Shown one piece after another: positions 33,106 to 42,600 of a stretch of 64,000 bases of DNA. Location of the stretch: the NCBI RefSeq assembly GCF_016881005.1, contig NZ_JACOPV010000014.1, positions 1 through 64,000 of the forward strand, read 5' to 3'. The first letter of the stretch is position 1. Every line of letters starts with the position of its first letter. The position numbers were made by a program, and so were the translations under genes. This stretch comes from Pseudomonas arcuscaelestis. Its GTDB lineage: Bacteria; Pseudomonadota; Gammaproteobacteria; Pseudomonadales; Pseudomonadaceae. Below the pieces are notes generated by a model, which worked only from the letters and a program-made list of their open reading frames with translations, did no database searches and was not told where the DNA came from.

Positions 33106-33250
33106 GCCTGTCATTCCCCTATTGGAGCGGATTCAACCACCAAGGGCTGCACCTGCGGCCCCGACGGGGAAGGCTTTGCCCTTTGCCTCTGGATAACGGC
33201 GCTCCGACACAACCGATGACTGTTTGTGAACCTCATTGAGGACAGACGAC

Positions 33251-33709
33251 ATGATCCTGCAACGCGTCTTCGCCCTGATTCTGCTGGCGCTATGCGCCGC
33301 CCTGGCCGTGATGGCCTGGCCGTATCAGGCAGCTTTTTCCTATGAACCGGTCGGCCCCCGCGCTTATCCGCTGCTGATGCTCGGCTTGATGGCCCTTGGC
33401 CTTCTGTACCTCGCCTTTCGACCCACACCCATCGTGCATAAAGACGACGAGCCAGAACTGGACCGCGAGACCCTCAACAAGATTGCGCTGTGCGTGGGCT
33501 TGCTGCTGGTCTTTGCTGCCACTTTCGAGCCGCTCGGTTTCATTCTCAGTGGCGTACTGATTGGCGTACCAATGGCCCGTCTTTACGGCGGACGATGGCT
33601 ACCCAGCGTGATGATCATCGGCCTAATGACGATCGCTCTGTACTGGTTGTTCGACCGGGTCATGGATGTCCCACTGCCCTTGGGCCTACTCGACGTTCTG
33701 GAGAATTGA
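33251..33709 (+). CDS. tctB: Tripartite tricarboxylate transporter small membrane subunit TctB
   Basis: 152 residues from ATG 33251 (GAGGAC upstream); four predicted TM helices (FALILLALCAALAVMAW; YPLLMLGLMALGLLYLAF; IALCVGLLLVFAATF; MIIGLMTIALYWLF). Partner of TctA in the inner membrane. The 145-nt gap to tctC is GC-rich with hairpin potential and may attenuate tctBA relative to tctC (inference). Confidence 0.9.
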   Translation: MILQRVFALILLALCAALAVMAWPYQAAFSYEPVGPRAYPLLMLGLMALGLLYLAFRPTPIVHKDDEPELDRETLNKIALCVGLLLVFAATFEPLGFILSGVLIGVPMARLYGGRWLPSVMIIGLMTIALYWLFDRVMDVPLPLGLLDVLEN

Positions 33710-33710
33710 C

Positions 33711-35225
33711 ATGGATACTCTCAGCTATCTAGGCCAGGGCTTCGGCGTCGCCCTGAGCCCGTACAACCTGGTTACGGCATTGGCCGGCACCTTGATTGGC
33801 ACCGTGGTGGGCCTGTTGCCGGGCCTGGGCCCGATCAATGGCGTGGCTTTGCTGATCCCTATCGCCTTTGCCCTTGGCCTACCACCGGAATCAGCACTGA
33901 TTCTGCTGGCCGCGGTGTACCTGGGTTGCGAGTACGGCGGACGCATCAGCTCGATCCTGCTCAACATCCCCGGTGAAGCGTCGACTGTAATGACCACCCT
34001 CGACGGCTACCCCATGGCCCGCCAAGGTCTGGCCGGGGTGGCACTGTCGCTGTCGGCCTGGAGTTCGTTCATCGGCGCGTTCATCGCCACGTGCGGCATG
34101 GTGCTGTTCGCACCCTTGCTGGCGAAATGGGCGATCGCCTTCGGACCTGCGGAATACTTTGTACTGATGGTGTTTGCCATTGTCTGTTTGGGGGGTATGG
34201 CCGGTGATCGTCCCCTCAAGACCTTCATCGCCGCATTGATCGGTCTGTTCCTGTCCAGCGTCGGCATCGATGCCAACAGTGGCGTCTACCGATTCACCGG
34301 CGACAGTGTGCACCTGGCTGACGGTATTCAATTTGTCGTGCTGGTGTTGGGTTTATTCTCCATCAGCGAAATCCTTCTGCTGCTGGAAAAAACCCATCAC
34401 GGCCACGAAGCAGTGAAGGCCACCGGACGCATGCTGTTCAACTTCAAGGAAGCGGCGTCGGTATTCGTGGTCAATATTCGCTGCGGTGTGCTCGGCTTTA
34501 TCATGGGCGTATTGCCAGGTGCCGGTGCGACCCTGGCCAGCGCCGTAGCCTACATGACCGAGAAGCGCATCGCCGGTGCCAGTGGTACCTTTGGCAAAGG
34601 TGACAAGCGGGGGCTGGCTGCTCCGGAAACCGCCATCGGTGCATCGTGCTGCGGCGCCCTGGTGCCCATGCTGACTCTCGGCGTTCCTGGCTCAGGCACT
34701 ACCGCGGTGATGATCGGCGCCTTGACCCTGTACAACATCACCCCCGGGCCAATGCTGTTCGCCCAGCAACCCGATATTGTCTGGGGCCTGATCGCCTCGC
34801 TGTTTATCGCCAACATCATGCTGGTGATCCTCAATATCCCGATGATCCGCATTTTCACCCGCATTCTTGCGGTGCCGAACTGGGCCCTGGTGCCAATCAT
34901 CGCGATCATTACCGCGATTGGCGTGTACGCCGTGCATGCAACCACCTTCGACCTGTTCCTGATGATCGGCATCGGTATTTTCGGTTACATCCTGCGCAAG
35001 CTGGATTTCCCCCTGTCGCCGATCTTGCTGGGCTTCATTCTCGGTGGGTTGATGGAGCAGAACCTGCGCCGCGCCCTGTCGATTTCCAATGGTGCCCTGG
35101 ACATTCTTTGGTCCAGCCCGATCAGCATGAGCGTATGGGCATTGACCATCACCATGATGCTTCTGCCACTGCTGCGAATCTGGCGCAAGCGCAGCATCCA
35201 GCGTCGTGCCCTGGCTGATGTCTAA
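33711..35225 (+). CDS. tctA: Tripartite tricarboxylate transporter large permease TctA
   Basis: 504 residues, ~12 TM helices. Signature GTLIGTVVGLLPGLGPINGVALLIP near the N-terminus and the repeat FIMGVLPGAGATLASAVAYMTEKR near residue 265. Catalytic permease of the TTT system, sodium-driven in characterised members. One base separates it from tctB. Confidence 0.95.
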   Translation: MDTLSYLGQGFGVALSPYNLVTALAGTLIGTVVGLLPGLGPINGVALLIPIAFALGLPPESALILLAAVYLGCEYGGRISSILLNIPGEASTVMTTLDGYPMARQGLAGVALSLSAWSSFIGAFIATCGMVLFAPLLAKWAIAFGPAEYFVLMVFAIVCLGGMAGDRPLKTFIAALIGLFLSSVGIDANSGVYRFTGDSVHLADGIQFVVLVLGLFSISEILLLLEKTHHGHEAVKATGRMLFNFKEAASVFVVNIRCGVLGFIMGVLPGAGATLASAVAYMTEKRIAGASGTFGKGDKRGLAAPETAIGASCCGALVPMLTLGVPGSGTTAVMIGALTLYNITPGPMLFAQQPDIVWGLIASLFIANIMLVILNIPMIRIFTRILAVPNWALVPIIAIITAIGVYAVHATTFDLFLMIGIGIFGYILRKLDFPLSPILLGFILGGLMEQNLRRALSISNGALDILWSSPISMSVWALTITMMLLPLLRIWRKRSIQRRALADV

Positions 35226-36279
35226 TGGGCCGTTGAAGCTGTATTGGGCGACTGGACTGGTTGGCCTGGCTGGCGGTTACATCGCCAGCCAGGTTGGCTG
35301 GCCACTGCCTTGGATGGTCGGCTCGTTGTTGGCGATCATCCTGGTGCGCTGCCTGACCCCTTGGCAGTTGAGCGAAATTCCGGGCGGGCGCAAATGCGGG
35401 CAATGGATTATCGGCATCGGCATCGGCCTGCATTTCACCCCCGCCGTGGTCGAACAGGTGGCGAGCAATTTCGGCCTGATCTTCTGCGGTGCATTGATCA
35501 CCAGTGTGTCCAGCGTGGTTGGCATCTGGCTGTTGCGCCGTACCGGCGAAGACCGCGCCACGGCGTTCTTTTCCAGCATGCCCGGCGGCTCGGGAGAAAT
35601 GGTCAACCTCGGTGCGCGCAATGGCGCGGTGCTCAGCCAGGTGGCTGCGGCACAAAGCCTGCGTGTGCTGGCCGTGGTGCTGTGTGTACCGGCGCTGTTC
35701 AAATACCTGCTCGGTGACGGTGTGGTGCTCACCCATGCCGGTAGTGTCAGCTGGGGTTGGCTGGCACTGATCTGCCCTGTGGGGATTGTTGTAGCATGGT
35801 TATGGCAGCGTTTGAAACAGCCCAATCCCTGGCTGTTTGGACCACTATTGGTGGCGGCCATTGCCAGCGTCGGCGCCAACCTGCAGATCGCGCTCCCCGA
35901 CGGTGCCAGTCAGATGGGGCAATGGCTGATCGGCAGTGGGCTGGGTTGCCATTTCAACCGAGCCTTCTTTCGCCGCGCGCCCTCGTTTCTTGGGCGCACA
36001 CTGATTGCCACCGCCCTGAGCATGCTGATCGCTGCTGTTGCAGCCTGGGTGTTGAGCCAATTGACGCAGTTGGACCTGCGCTCGCTGACTCTGGGGATGA
36101 TGCCCGGTGGCATTGCAGAAATGAGCCTGACCGCCGAAACGCTGCAGCTTTCTGTACCTCTGGTGACCGCGCTACAGGTGATGCGCTTACTGTTTGTGCT
36201 GTTTCTGGCCGAGCCGCTGTTCCGCCATTGGATCGGCGAGCACTCTACAGCCGGGCCAGACAGCAAAAAAGGAAGCTAA
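35206..36279 (+). CDS. AbrB-family (ammonia monooxygenase-like) membrane protein
   Basis: 357 residues with two repeats of the ~150-residue AbrB duplication: PWMVGSLLAIILVRC … SSMPGGSGEMVNLGA and PWLFGPLLVAAIASV … GMMPGGIAEMSLTAE. About 10 TM helices. The start overlaps tctA by 20 nt (ATG 35206; ATG 35218 also possible), so it belongs to the tct operon. The E. coli AbrB influences aidB expression; here a transport-related role is likelier but unproven. Confidence 0.85.
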   Translation: MPWLMSNGPLKLYWATGLVGLAGGYIASQVGWPLPWMVGSLLAIILVRCLTPWQLSEIPGGRKCGQWIIGIGIGLHFTPAVVEQVASNFGLIFCGALITSVSSVVGIWLLRRTGEDRATAFFSSMPGGSGEMVNLGARNGAVLSQVAAAQSLRVLAVVLCVPALFKYLLGDGVVLTHAGSVSWGWLALICPVGIVVAWLWQRLKQPNPWLFGPLLVAAIASVGANLQIALPDGASQMGQWLIGSGLGCHFNRAFFRRAPSFLGRTLIATALSMLIAAVAAWVLSQLTQLDLRSLTLGMMPGGIAEMSLTAETLQLSVPLVTALQVMRLLFVLFLAEPLFRHWIGEHSTAGPDSKKGS

Positions 36280-36293
36280 GGCTTCCTTTTTTT
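36271..36293. terminator. Bidirectional rho-independent terminator between the tct operon and ung
   Basis: GGAAGC-TAAG-GCTTCC followed by seven T on the plus strand and preceded by six A, giving a T run for the minus strand. It serves both convergent genes. Confidence 0.9.
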
Positions 36294-36295
36294 AC

Positions 36296-36988
36296 TTACA
36301 ACGGCGGCAACGCCCATTCCACCGGCGTCAGGCCATGTTGTTCGAGGAACTTGTTGGTACGGCTGAAATGCCCGCAACCAAGGAACCCACGGTAAGCAGA
36401 CAACGGCGACGGATGCACTGACTTGAGCACCAGGTGCTTGGTGCCATCGATCAATTTCTGCTTGCTCTGTGCATGCGCGCCCCACAGCAGGAACACGGTA
36501 TTGGGCTGGTGCTCGCTAACCAGCTCAATGATGCGATCAGTGAAGAATTCCCAGCCTTTTTTGGCGTGGGAGGCAGCATTGGCGCGCTCCACGGTCATGG
36601 TGGTGTTGAGCAGCAATACACCCTGATTCGCCCAATGTTGCAGGCAACCGTGCTTGGGGATCTCAATGTTGAGGTCGCGGTGCAATTCCTTATAGATATT
36701 GACCAACGAGGGCGGCGTTGCAATACCCGGTTGTACCGAAAAACACAGGCCATGCGCTTGCCCCGGACCGTGATAGGGGTCCTGGCCGAGGATCACCACC
36801 TTTACCTGATCCAGTGGTGTGGAATTAAGTGCATTGAAAATCAACGGACCCGGCGGATAGATTTCCTTGCCTGCCGCATGCTCCTCGCGCAAAAACTCAC
36901 GCAGTTGGTGCATGTAGGGTTGCTCGAATTCAGCACGCAGCGCCTCTTTCCAGCTGGGTTCAAGTTTGATGCGATCGTCGTCAGTCAT
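36296..36988 (-). CDS. ung: Uracil-DNA glycosylase
   Basis: 230 residues from ATG 36988, the usual length. Catalytic water-activating loop VVILGQDPYHGPGQAHGLCFSV near residue 60, and HPSPLSAYRGFLGCGHFS with the catalytic His near 187. It removes uracil from DNA at the start of base excision repair. The frame continues upstream to 37117 but that stretch is not conserved-looking. Confidence 0.97.
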   Translation of the reverse strand: MTDDDRIKLEPSWKEALRAEFEQPYMHQLREFLREEHAAGKEIYPPGPLIFNALNSTPLDQVKVVILGQDPYHGPGQAHGLCFSVQPGIATPPSLVNIYKELHRDLNIEIPKHGCLQHWANQGVLLLNTTMTVERANAASHAKKGWEFFTDRIIELVSEHQPNTVFLLWGAHAQSKQKLIDGTKHLVLKSVHPSPLSAYRGFLGCGHFSRTNKFLEQHGLTPVEWALPPL

Positions 36989-37115
36989 GGGGCCATCCGT
37001 AAACAATGGCGCGACACTAGGAAAGCTGCCCGCGCTTGTCAATCGATCCGACCGGCGACCGGCAGTTTCGCCGGCACCGACCATACTTGTCCGGATAAAA
37101 CCAATGAGGTCGCCC

Positions 37116-38222
37116 ATGGCAGTTCAGTGCGAAGAACTCACCGGCGTCGATGGCGCACGAATCGGCATCGCCACTCTGGATGCAGCCAAGGCGCTCAATG
37201 CCTTGTCATTGCCGATGATCGACGTGCTCGACCAGCAACTGGCCCGATGGGCCGACAACCCGGAGATTGTCTGCGTGTTGTTGCGCGGTGCAGGCACCAA
37301 GGCGTTTTGCGCCGGTGGCGATGTTCGCAGCCTGATGCAGGCTTGTCGCGATCAGCCGGGGACTGTTCCGACCCTGGCAGCAAACTTTTTTGAAGCAGAG
37401 TATCGCTTGGACTATCGCCTGCACACTTACCCCAAACCTGTGCTGTGCTGGGGTCATGGTCACGTGCTGGGCGGCGGCATGGGCCTGTTACAAGGCGCCA
37501 ACGTGCGCATCGTGACGCCGAGCAGCCGCCTGGCCATGCCTGAAATCAGTATCGGCTTGTACCCGGACGTAGGTGCCAGCTGGTTTCTTGCCCGCCTCCC
37601 CGGAAAACTCGGGCTGTTCCTGGGCATGACGGGTGTCGCTCTGAATGCCCGCGATGCCTTGGACCTGGGCCTGGCTGATCGATTACTGGGGGAAAATCAG
37701 CAGGAGGAACTGATCGATGACCTGCTCCAATTGAACTGGCAGGAACAGACCGCGTTGCAATTGAACAGCCTGCTCAAGGCCCAGGAACACAGGGCCCAGG
37801 CTGACATGCCGCCAGCCCAGTGGCTGCCTCGACGCCAGCAGATCGACGCACTGCTCGACGTCGCTGACCCAATCTGTGCCTGGCGCGCCATTGCCACGCT
37901 GCGGGGCCATAACGATCCGCTGCTGGCAAAAGCTGCACAAACCATGCTCGAAGGTTCCCCGCTGACCGCCCACCTGGTCTGGCAGCAAATTCAGCGAGCA
38001 CGGCATCTGTCGCTGGCCCAGGTGTTCCAGATGGAATACAGCATGAGCCTGAATTGTTGTCGCCACCCCGAATTCGCCGAAGGCGTGCGCGCCCGGCTGG
38101 TCGACAAAGATCAACAGCCGCGCTGGCACTGGGCGGACATTGCCAAGGTGCCAGCGGCGGTGGTCAATGCGCATTTCGCTAAAGTGTGGGAAGGCCGCCA
38201 CCCATTGGCGGACCTGGGCTGA
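37116..38222 (+). CDS. Enoyl-CoA hydratase/isomerase family protein (3-hydroxyisobutyryl-CoA hydrolase-like)
   Basis: 368 residues from ATG 37116. Crotonase fold: GTKAFCAGGDVRSLMQAC near residue 65, GHVLGGGMGLLQGANVRIVT near 115 and MPEISIGLYPDVGASWFLAR near 142. Length and the C-terminal extension are those of HIBYL-CoA hydrolases (valine degradation) rather than plain hydratases. Divergent from ung. Substrate not proven. Confidence 0.85.
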   Translation: MAVQCEELTGVDGARIGIATLDAAKALNALSLPMIDVLDQQLARWADNPEIVCVLLRGAGTKAFCAGGDVRSLMQACRDQPGTVPTLAANFFEAEYRLDYRLHTYPKPVLCWGHGHVLGGGMGLLQGANVRIVTPSSRLAMPEISIGLYPDVGASWFLARLPGKLGLFLGMTGVALNARDALDLGLADRLLGENQQEELIDDLLQLNWQEQTALQLNSLLKAQEHRAQADMPPAQWLPRRQQIDALLDVADPICAWRAIATLRGHNDPLLAKAAQTMLEGSPLTAHLVWQQIQRARHLSLAQVFQMEYSMSLNCCRHPEFAEGVRARLVDKDQQPRWHWADIAKVPAAVVNAHFAKVWEGRHPLADLG

Positions 38223-38227
38223 ACTAT

Positions 38228-38602
38228 CTAGCGGTGCCAGTTGCCATTGGCTCGACCATCACGGTTTCGTTCATGGCGTGAAGCGCCCTGGCGATAACGA
38301 TCGTGCCCTCGGCCTGGATAAGGCTTGTAGTAGTGATCCGGTGCCGGTCGGTAATACTGCGGCGGCGAGCGATAGTAATGCGGCGTTGGCCGGTAATGCT
38401 GAGGGGGTGGTGAGTAATAACGCTGCTGCGGCACCACATAATAGCCACGGTTGTACGGGTAGGAAGGCCGGTAATGGCCGGGATAGCCATAACGATCGGC
38501 GGTATAGACTTCTGTACGATGGTAGTAACCATTACCTCCATAAGGGACACATGCGGCGGTCAGCAAACTCAGCACGGCAATAAGCAAAAGTCGGCGATAC
38601 AT
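38228..38602 (-). CDS. Tyrosine/proline-rich lipoprotein, unknown function
   Basis: 124 residues from ATG 38602, with lipobox LLTAAC near residue 17. The mature part is low-complexity, dominated by YYRPxP-type units (YRPTPHYYRSPPQYYRPAPD) and ends in a basic segment. Likely an envelope-exposed, disordered lipoprotein. Convergent with the preceding gene, 5 nt apart. Confidence 0.75.
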   Translation of the reverse strand: MYRRLLLIAVLSLLTAACVPYGGNGYYHRTEVYTADRYGYPGHYRPSYPYNRGYYVVPQQRYYSPPPQHYRPTPHYYRSPPQYYRPAPDHYYKPYPGRGHDRYRQGASRHERNRDGRANGNWHR

Positions 38603-38817
38603 AGCGGCCTCCCGGACCGCGAAACTGCCCATCCCAGCGGCGCTGGTCGGCGTCGATCGGCAAGCATTCATCGACAAACATTAAGACCATCAAAAGCGGC
38701 GCCGGTGCTCCCGCAGAAATAATTTGAAACAACGCCAATACCCTTGATAATTGTCCAGTTATTTTCCAGTGCTGCCACTAGAATGAACGGCATTGGCCTA
38801 CATCAAGGGATTGTAAA

Positions 38818-40308
38818 TTGCCACGCTCCGCCTTGTTTTCGCAGCGCTCGCTAATTCTGACCTTGCTGTTACTGCTCGGCAGCGGCTTTTTGGCCACATC
38901 ACTGCTGAGCTATTTCGCTTCACGCAGTGCGATTCGCGACAGCATCGTCAACACCGAACTGCCGTTGACTTCGGATACTGTCTACTCGGAAATCCAGAAG
39001 GACCTGGTAAGACCAATCCTGATTTCCTCGATGATGGCTCACGATACCTTCCTGCGGGACTGGACGCTGGCGGGTGAGCAAGACAAAGCGCAGATATCTC
39101 GCTATCTCAACGAGGTCATGACCCAGTACCGCGCCTACACCGCATTTTTCGTCTCCAGTGCTAGCGGCAATTACTATCAGGCGCAAAAAGGCGTCTTGAA
39201 GAAAATCGATCCGCAGGAACCTCGCGACGTCTGGTACTACCGGGTAAAGGAAATGCCCACCCCTTACGAAATCAACGTCGACCTGGACATGGCCAACCAG
39301 GACAAACTCACTGTCTTCATCAATTATCGAGTACTCGACTACCACGGTAACTTCATTGGTGCTGTCGGCATCGGCCTTACAGTCGAAGCTGTGGTGCGGC
39401 TTATCGACGACTACCAGCAGCGGTACCAACGCCAGGTTTACTTCGTCGATCCGCAAGGCCTGGTGGTGCTGACCGGCTCCAAGGGCGGAGCCCACGGTGC
39501 CCGAACCGGCCAGTCGCTAAATGAGCTGGACGGCTTGCGTGAATTGCTCAAGCAGATGCCCACGCCGGTGGGCGGCAGCCATGAGTACACCAGTCGCAAC
39601 GGCAACAGCCATTTCCTCAATGTGCGCCTGGTACCGGAGTTGAATTGGTACCTGTTCGTGGACAAGCGCGAAGACGGCGCCCTGGATAACATCCGCCAGA
39701 CGCTGTACCTGAACCTTGCGATCTGCACCATTATTGGCCTGGTGGTGTTGTCCTTGCTCAATGCCATGGTCAAGCGCCATCAGGACAATATCGAAACCCT
39801 GGCCACTCGCGACAGCCTCACCGGCCTGCCCAACCGTCGCGGTTTCGATCTTCTGGCCGCGCAGGCACTCAGTGAAGCGCATCGAGACACCAAGGCGCTG
39901 GTGGCATTGTTGATCGATCTTGATCACTTCAAGATCCTCAATGACACCCATGGCCACCTCGCTGGCGACGAAGTATTGCGCCAGTTCGCCCGGGTACTGG
40001 AAAACTGTTTGCGCCAGGTAGATATTATTTGTCGCTGGGGTGGCGAAGAGTTCATCGTGTTGCTCAAGGATACCGACTCCACTCATGCTCAAGAGGTCGC
40101 CGAAAAGATTCGTCTGCACTGCGAACAACGGGAATTCACGTTTACCGACAAGGTGATCCGCCTGACGACCAGTATCGGCTTGAGCAACTTGCAGCCTGGC
40201 GACACCTTGCACAGTGTGATCGCTCGCGCTGATCATGCGCTGTACCGCGCCAAGCAAAGTGGACGCAACCGTGTCTGCGTGGAAATACTCAGGTCCGACT
40301 ATGAATGA
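38818..40308 (+). CDS. Membrane diguanylate cyclase (dCache sensor + GGDEF)
   Basis: 496 residues from a TTG start at 38818, with AAGGGA ~8 nt upstream. TM near residues 10-32, a dCache-like periplasmic domain (~35-290), TM near 297-317, then GGDEF with active motif RWGGEEF and DSLTGLPNRRGFD. The active site looks intact (G-G-E-E-F), so it should make cyclic-di-GMP in response to an extracellular ligand. No upstream RxxD inhibitory site was confirmed. Confidence 0.92.
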   Translation: MPRSALFSQRSLILTLLLLLGSGFLATSLLSYFASRSAIRDSIVNTELPLTSDTVYSEIQKDLVRPILISSMMAHDTFLRDWTLAGEQDKAQISRYLNEVMTQYRAYTAFFVSSASGNYYQAQKGVLKKIDPQEPRDVWYYRVKEMPTPYEINVDLDMANQDKLTVFINYRVLDYHGNFIGAVGIGLTVEAVVRLIDDYQQRYQRQVYFVDPQGLVVLTGSKGGAHGARTGQSLNELDGLRELLKQMPTPVGGSHEYTSRNGNSHFLNVRLVPELNWYLFVDKREDGALDNIRQTLYLNLAICTIIGLVVLSLLNAMVKRHQDNIETLATRDSLTGLPNRRGFDLLAAQALSEAHRDTKALVALLIDLDHFKILNDTHGHLAGDEVLRQFARVLENCLRQVDIICRWGGEEFIVLLKDTDSTHAQEVAEKIRLHCEQREFTFTDKVIRLTTSIGLSNLQPGDTLHSVIARADHALYRAKQSGRNRVCVEILRSDYE

Positions 40309-40522
40309 CCCCAAATGCTGCCCAGCCTGCGGCGCCAGCAACCGCTGCAGCCTCGCCGACCCCCGTACGGCAACCAAAACCTGTTGGTGCTACAGCGTAA
40401 GCATCGCCCCGGAAATAATCGAAGCGTTGCCTGCCGACCAACGCAACACAGCCTGCTTGTGCCCCGCCTGCGCTCAGGTACTGGATCAACTGAAAGCAGC
40501 CAAGGCAGCGCTCGCCAGTTAA
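40301..40522 (+). CDS. Cysteine-rich CWC family protein
   Basis: 73 residues with the pattern CCPACGASNRC … CWC … CLCPAC: nine Cys, as in the CWC family (PF14375), probably metal-binding. ATG 40301 overlaps the cyclase stop by 8 nt. Function unknown; commonly linked to rsuA-like genes in pseudomonads. Confidence 0.85.
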   Translation: MNDPKCCPACGASNRCSLADPRTATKTCWCYSVSIAPEIIEALPADQRNTACLCPACAQVLDQLKAAKAALAS

Positions 40523-40550
40523 ACTGCAACGCCCAGCACCTGTGCCTTGT

Positions 40551-41243
40551 ATGCGCCTTGATCGATTTCTCAGTAACCTGCCCTGCTTCAATCGCCAGCA
40601 AGTACGCTTGCTGCTGGCGCAGCGACGGGTACGCGTAGACGGTTGCTGTGTAACTGATCCACAGCTGGAAGTGCGCGAATTCAGCCGCATCGAGGTCGAT
40701 GAGCAGTTGCTCCAGGACCCGCAGCCGGCACGCTACCTGATGCTGCACAAACCCCAGGGCTGCGTCAGCGCCACGCAGGACCCTGAGCACCGAACCGTGC
40801 TGGATTTGCTCGATGAATCAGACAAGCACACGCTGCACATTGCCGGGCGCCTGGACTTCAACACCACCGGCCTGATGCTGTTGACCAACGATGGGCAATG
40901 GTCACGGCGCTTGACCCAGCCGCGAACCAAGCTGGCGAAGATCTACTACGTCGAGACCGAACAGGTCATCGAACCCCACTACATCGAAAAATTCAGCCAA
41001 GGCTTCTACTTCGCCTTTGAAGACCTCACCACCCTGCCCGCCGAGCTGACCCTGCTCGGCCCGCGCAGTGCGCGACTGAGCATCGTCGAAGGCCGTTACC
41101 ATCAGGTAAAGCGCATGTTCGGCCACTTCGACAACAAGGTACTGCGCCTGCATCGTGAAGCCATGGGCCCGCTGAATCTGGACCCCGGCTTGCGTCCAGG
41201 TGAATACAGGGCGCTTTATCCCGAAGAAATCCTCGCCATCTGA
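40551..41243 (+). CDS. rsuA: 16S rRNA pseudouridine(516) synthase RsuA family
   Basis: 230 residues. S4 domain (MRLDRFLSNLPCFNRQQVRLLLAQRRVRV) then the synthase domain with catalytic Asp in AGRLDFNTTGLMLLTNDG and the C-terminal GRYHQVKRMFGHF. Modifies U516 of 16S rRNA in the family. ATG 40551 is preferred over 40542, since the S4 domain begins there. Confidence 0.92.
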   Translation: MRLDRFLSNLPCFNRQQVRLLLAQRRVRVDGCCVTDPQLEVREFSRIEVDEQLLQDPQPARYLMLHKPQGCVSATQDPEHRTVLDLLDESDKHTLHIAGRLDFNTTGLMLLTNDGQWSRRLTQPRTKLAKIYYVETEQVIEPHYIEKFSQGFYFAFEDLTTLPAELTLLGPRSARLSIVEGRYHQVKRMFGHFDNKVLRLHREAMGPLNLDPGLRPGEYRALYPEEILAI

Positions 41244-41561
41244 AGCAACGACCGCCTAGCGGAAAGATTTCTTTAATTGCCCCCAAGGCACTTGCGAGTT
41301 GCCCCTGTGCCTGCTTGAATCCAATCGTCGGTCTGCATGTGACCAGTCAGTCACAGACGCAGTCCAAGACGCCTTTTTGCTGGCGACCAATGCCTCGAAG
41401 CACTGGAGTCCGGCAGATTGCCCGCCTAGAACAATACCCGTCGACCAGCGTACCGGATCGACAAGGGCCCTCGGTTTCTCTTCAAGGCGCATGCCTACCT
41501 GTCATAAAGAACGCGCATTCTTGCATGTGCGAACACCCTTTTTGCGCCAGGAGTCGACGAG
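41244..41561. other. 318-nt intergenic region rsuA-phaG
   Basis: No plausible gene on either strand. It should hold the phaG promoter; GAGTCGACGAG just before the phaG ATG is only a weak ribosome binding site. I found no convincing sigma-70 or sigma-54 pair. Confidence 0.5.
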
Positions 41562-42446
41562 ATGAGGCCAGAAATTGCTGTGCTTGATATACAAGGTCAG
41601 TATCGGGTTTACACGGAGTTCTATCGCGCAGATGCCGCTGAAAAAACGATCATCCTGATCAATGGCTCGTTGGCCACGACGGCCTCGTTTGCCCAGACGG
41701 TTCGTAGTCTGCACCCGCAATTCAACGTCGTTCTGTACGATCAGCCCTATGCCGGCAAATCCAAGGCTCACAACCGGCACGAGCGGCTGCTGACCAAGGA
41801 AACCGAAGGGCAGATACTGCTGGAATTGATCGATCACTTTGCAGCCGATCACGTGATGTCATTTTCCTGGGGAGGTGCCTGCACATTGCTAGCCCTGGCC
41901 CATAAACCACGGCGTATCGAGAAGGCCGTTGTCAGCTCGTTTTCACCGGTAATCAACGAGCCAATGCGCGACTACCTCGAGCGCGGCTGCCAATACCTCA
42001 GCGCCTGTGACCGTTATCAGGTAGGCAATCTGGTTAACGACACCATCGGCAAGCACCTGCCCTCGTTATTCAAGCGCTTCAACTACCGGCATGTGAGCAG
42101 CCTGGACAACCACGAATATGCGCAAATGCACTTTCACATCAACCAGGTGCTCGAACACGACCTGGACAATGCCTTGCGCAGCGCGCGCGTGATCGACATC
42201 CCGGTATTGTTCATGAACGGTGAGTGGGATGAATACACCACCATCGACGACGCACGGCAGTTCAGCCAGCACGTGCGCAATAGCCATTTCAGCGAGATCC
42301 GAGCTACAGGGCATTTCCTCGACATGGAGCACAAGGCGGCCTGCAACGATACCCGTGACGTATTACTGAGCTTTCTCAAGCCAACAGCACGAGAATCCCG
42401 CGTACGTTATCAGCACGCTCAGGAACACCATGCCCTGGCGATCTGA
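41562..42446 (+). CDS. phaG: (R)-3-hydroxyacyl-ACP:CoA transacylase / thioesterase-type PhaG
   Basis: 294 residues, beginning MRPEIAVLDIQGQYRVYTEF, matching P. putida PhaG nearly throughout as I remember it. Alpha/beta hydrolase fold: INGSLATTASF, nucleophile elbow SFSWGGAC, and the C-terminal His in ATGHFLDMEHK. PhaG channels 3-hydroxyacyl chains from fatty acid synthesis to medium-chain polyhydroxyalkanoate synthesis when cells grow on non-fatty carbon. Single-gene unit with a strong terminator. Confidence 0.96.
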   Translation: MRPEIAVLDIQGQYRVYTEFYRADAAEKTIILINGSLATTASFAQTVRSLHPQFNVVLYDQPYAGKSKAHNRHERLLTKETEGQILLELIDHFAADHVMSFSWGGACTLLALAHKPRRIEKAVVSSFSPVINEPMRDYLERGCQYLSACDRYQVGNLVNDTIGKHLPSLFKRFNYRHVSSLDNHEYAQMHFHINQVLEHDLDNALRSARVIDIPVLFMNGEWDEYTTIDDARQFSQHVRNSHFSEIRATGHFLDMEHKAACNDTRDVLLSFLKPTARESRVRYQHAQEHHALAI

Positions 42447-42454
42447 ACAACAGT

Positions 42455-42546
42455 GTTGGTGGGGTAGCACAGCCTCTTGCATCAGTGGCAACGGCAAAAA
42501 AGGAGATGCAAGATCTCGTGCTACCGGCCACCAACCCGTTTTTTTT
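42455..42546 (+). terminator. Long stem-loop terminator after phaG
   Basis: Arms at 42455-42483 and 42505-42535 pair as GTTGGTGG, GGTAGCAC and TCTTGCATC blocks (25 bp in total) with a CC bulge and a 4-nt internal loop, then eight T. Much longer than a usual terminator; it could be a degenerate mobile or palindromic repeat used as terminator. Confidence 0.75.
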
Positions 42547-42600
42547 ACAGCGCGACACTTCAAACTTCATCGTGTTTCTGGTAAAAAGTCAGCCCTGAAA

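Noticed and set aside
36989..37117. N-terminal extension of ung to 37117
   Set aside because: The added 43 residues are not part of the uracil-DNA glycosylase family and overlap the divergent gene start; ATG 36988 gives the normal length.
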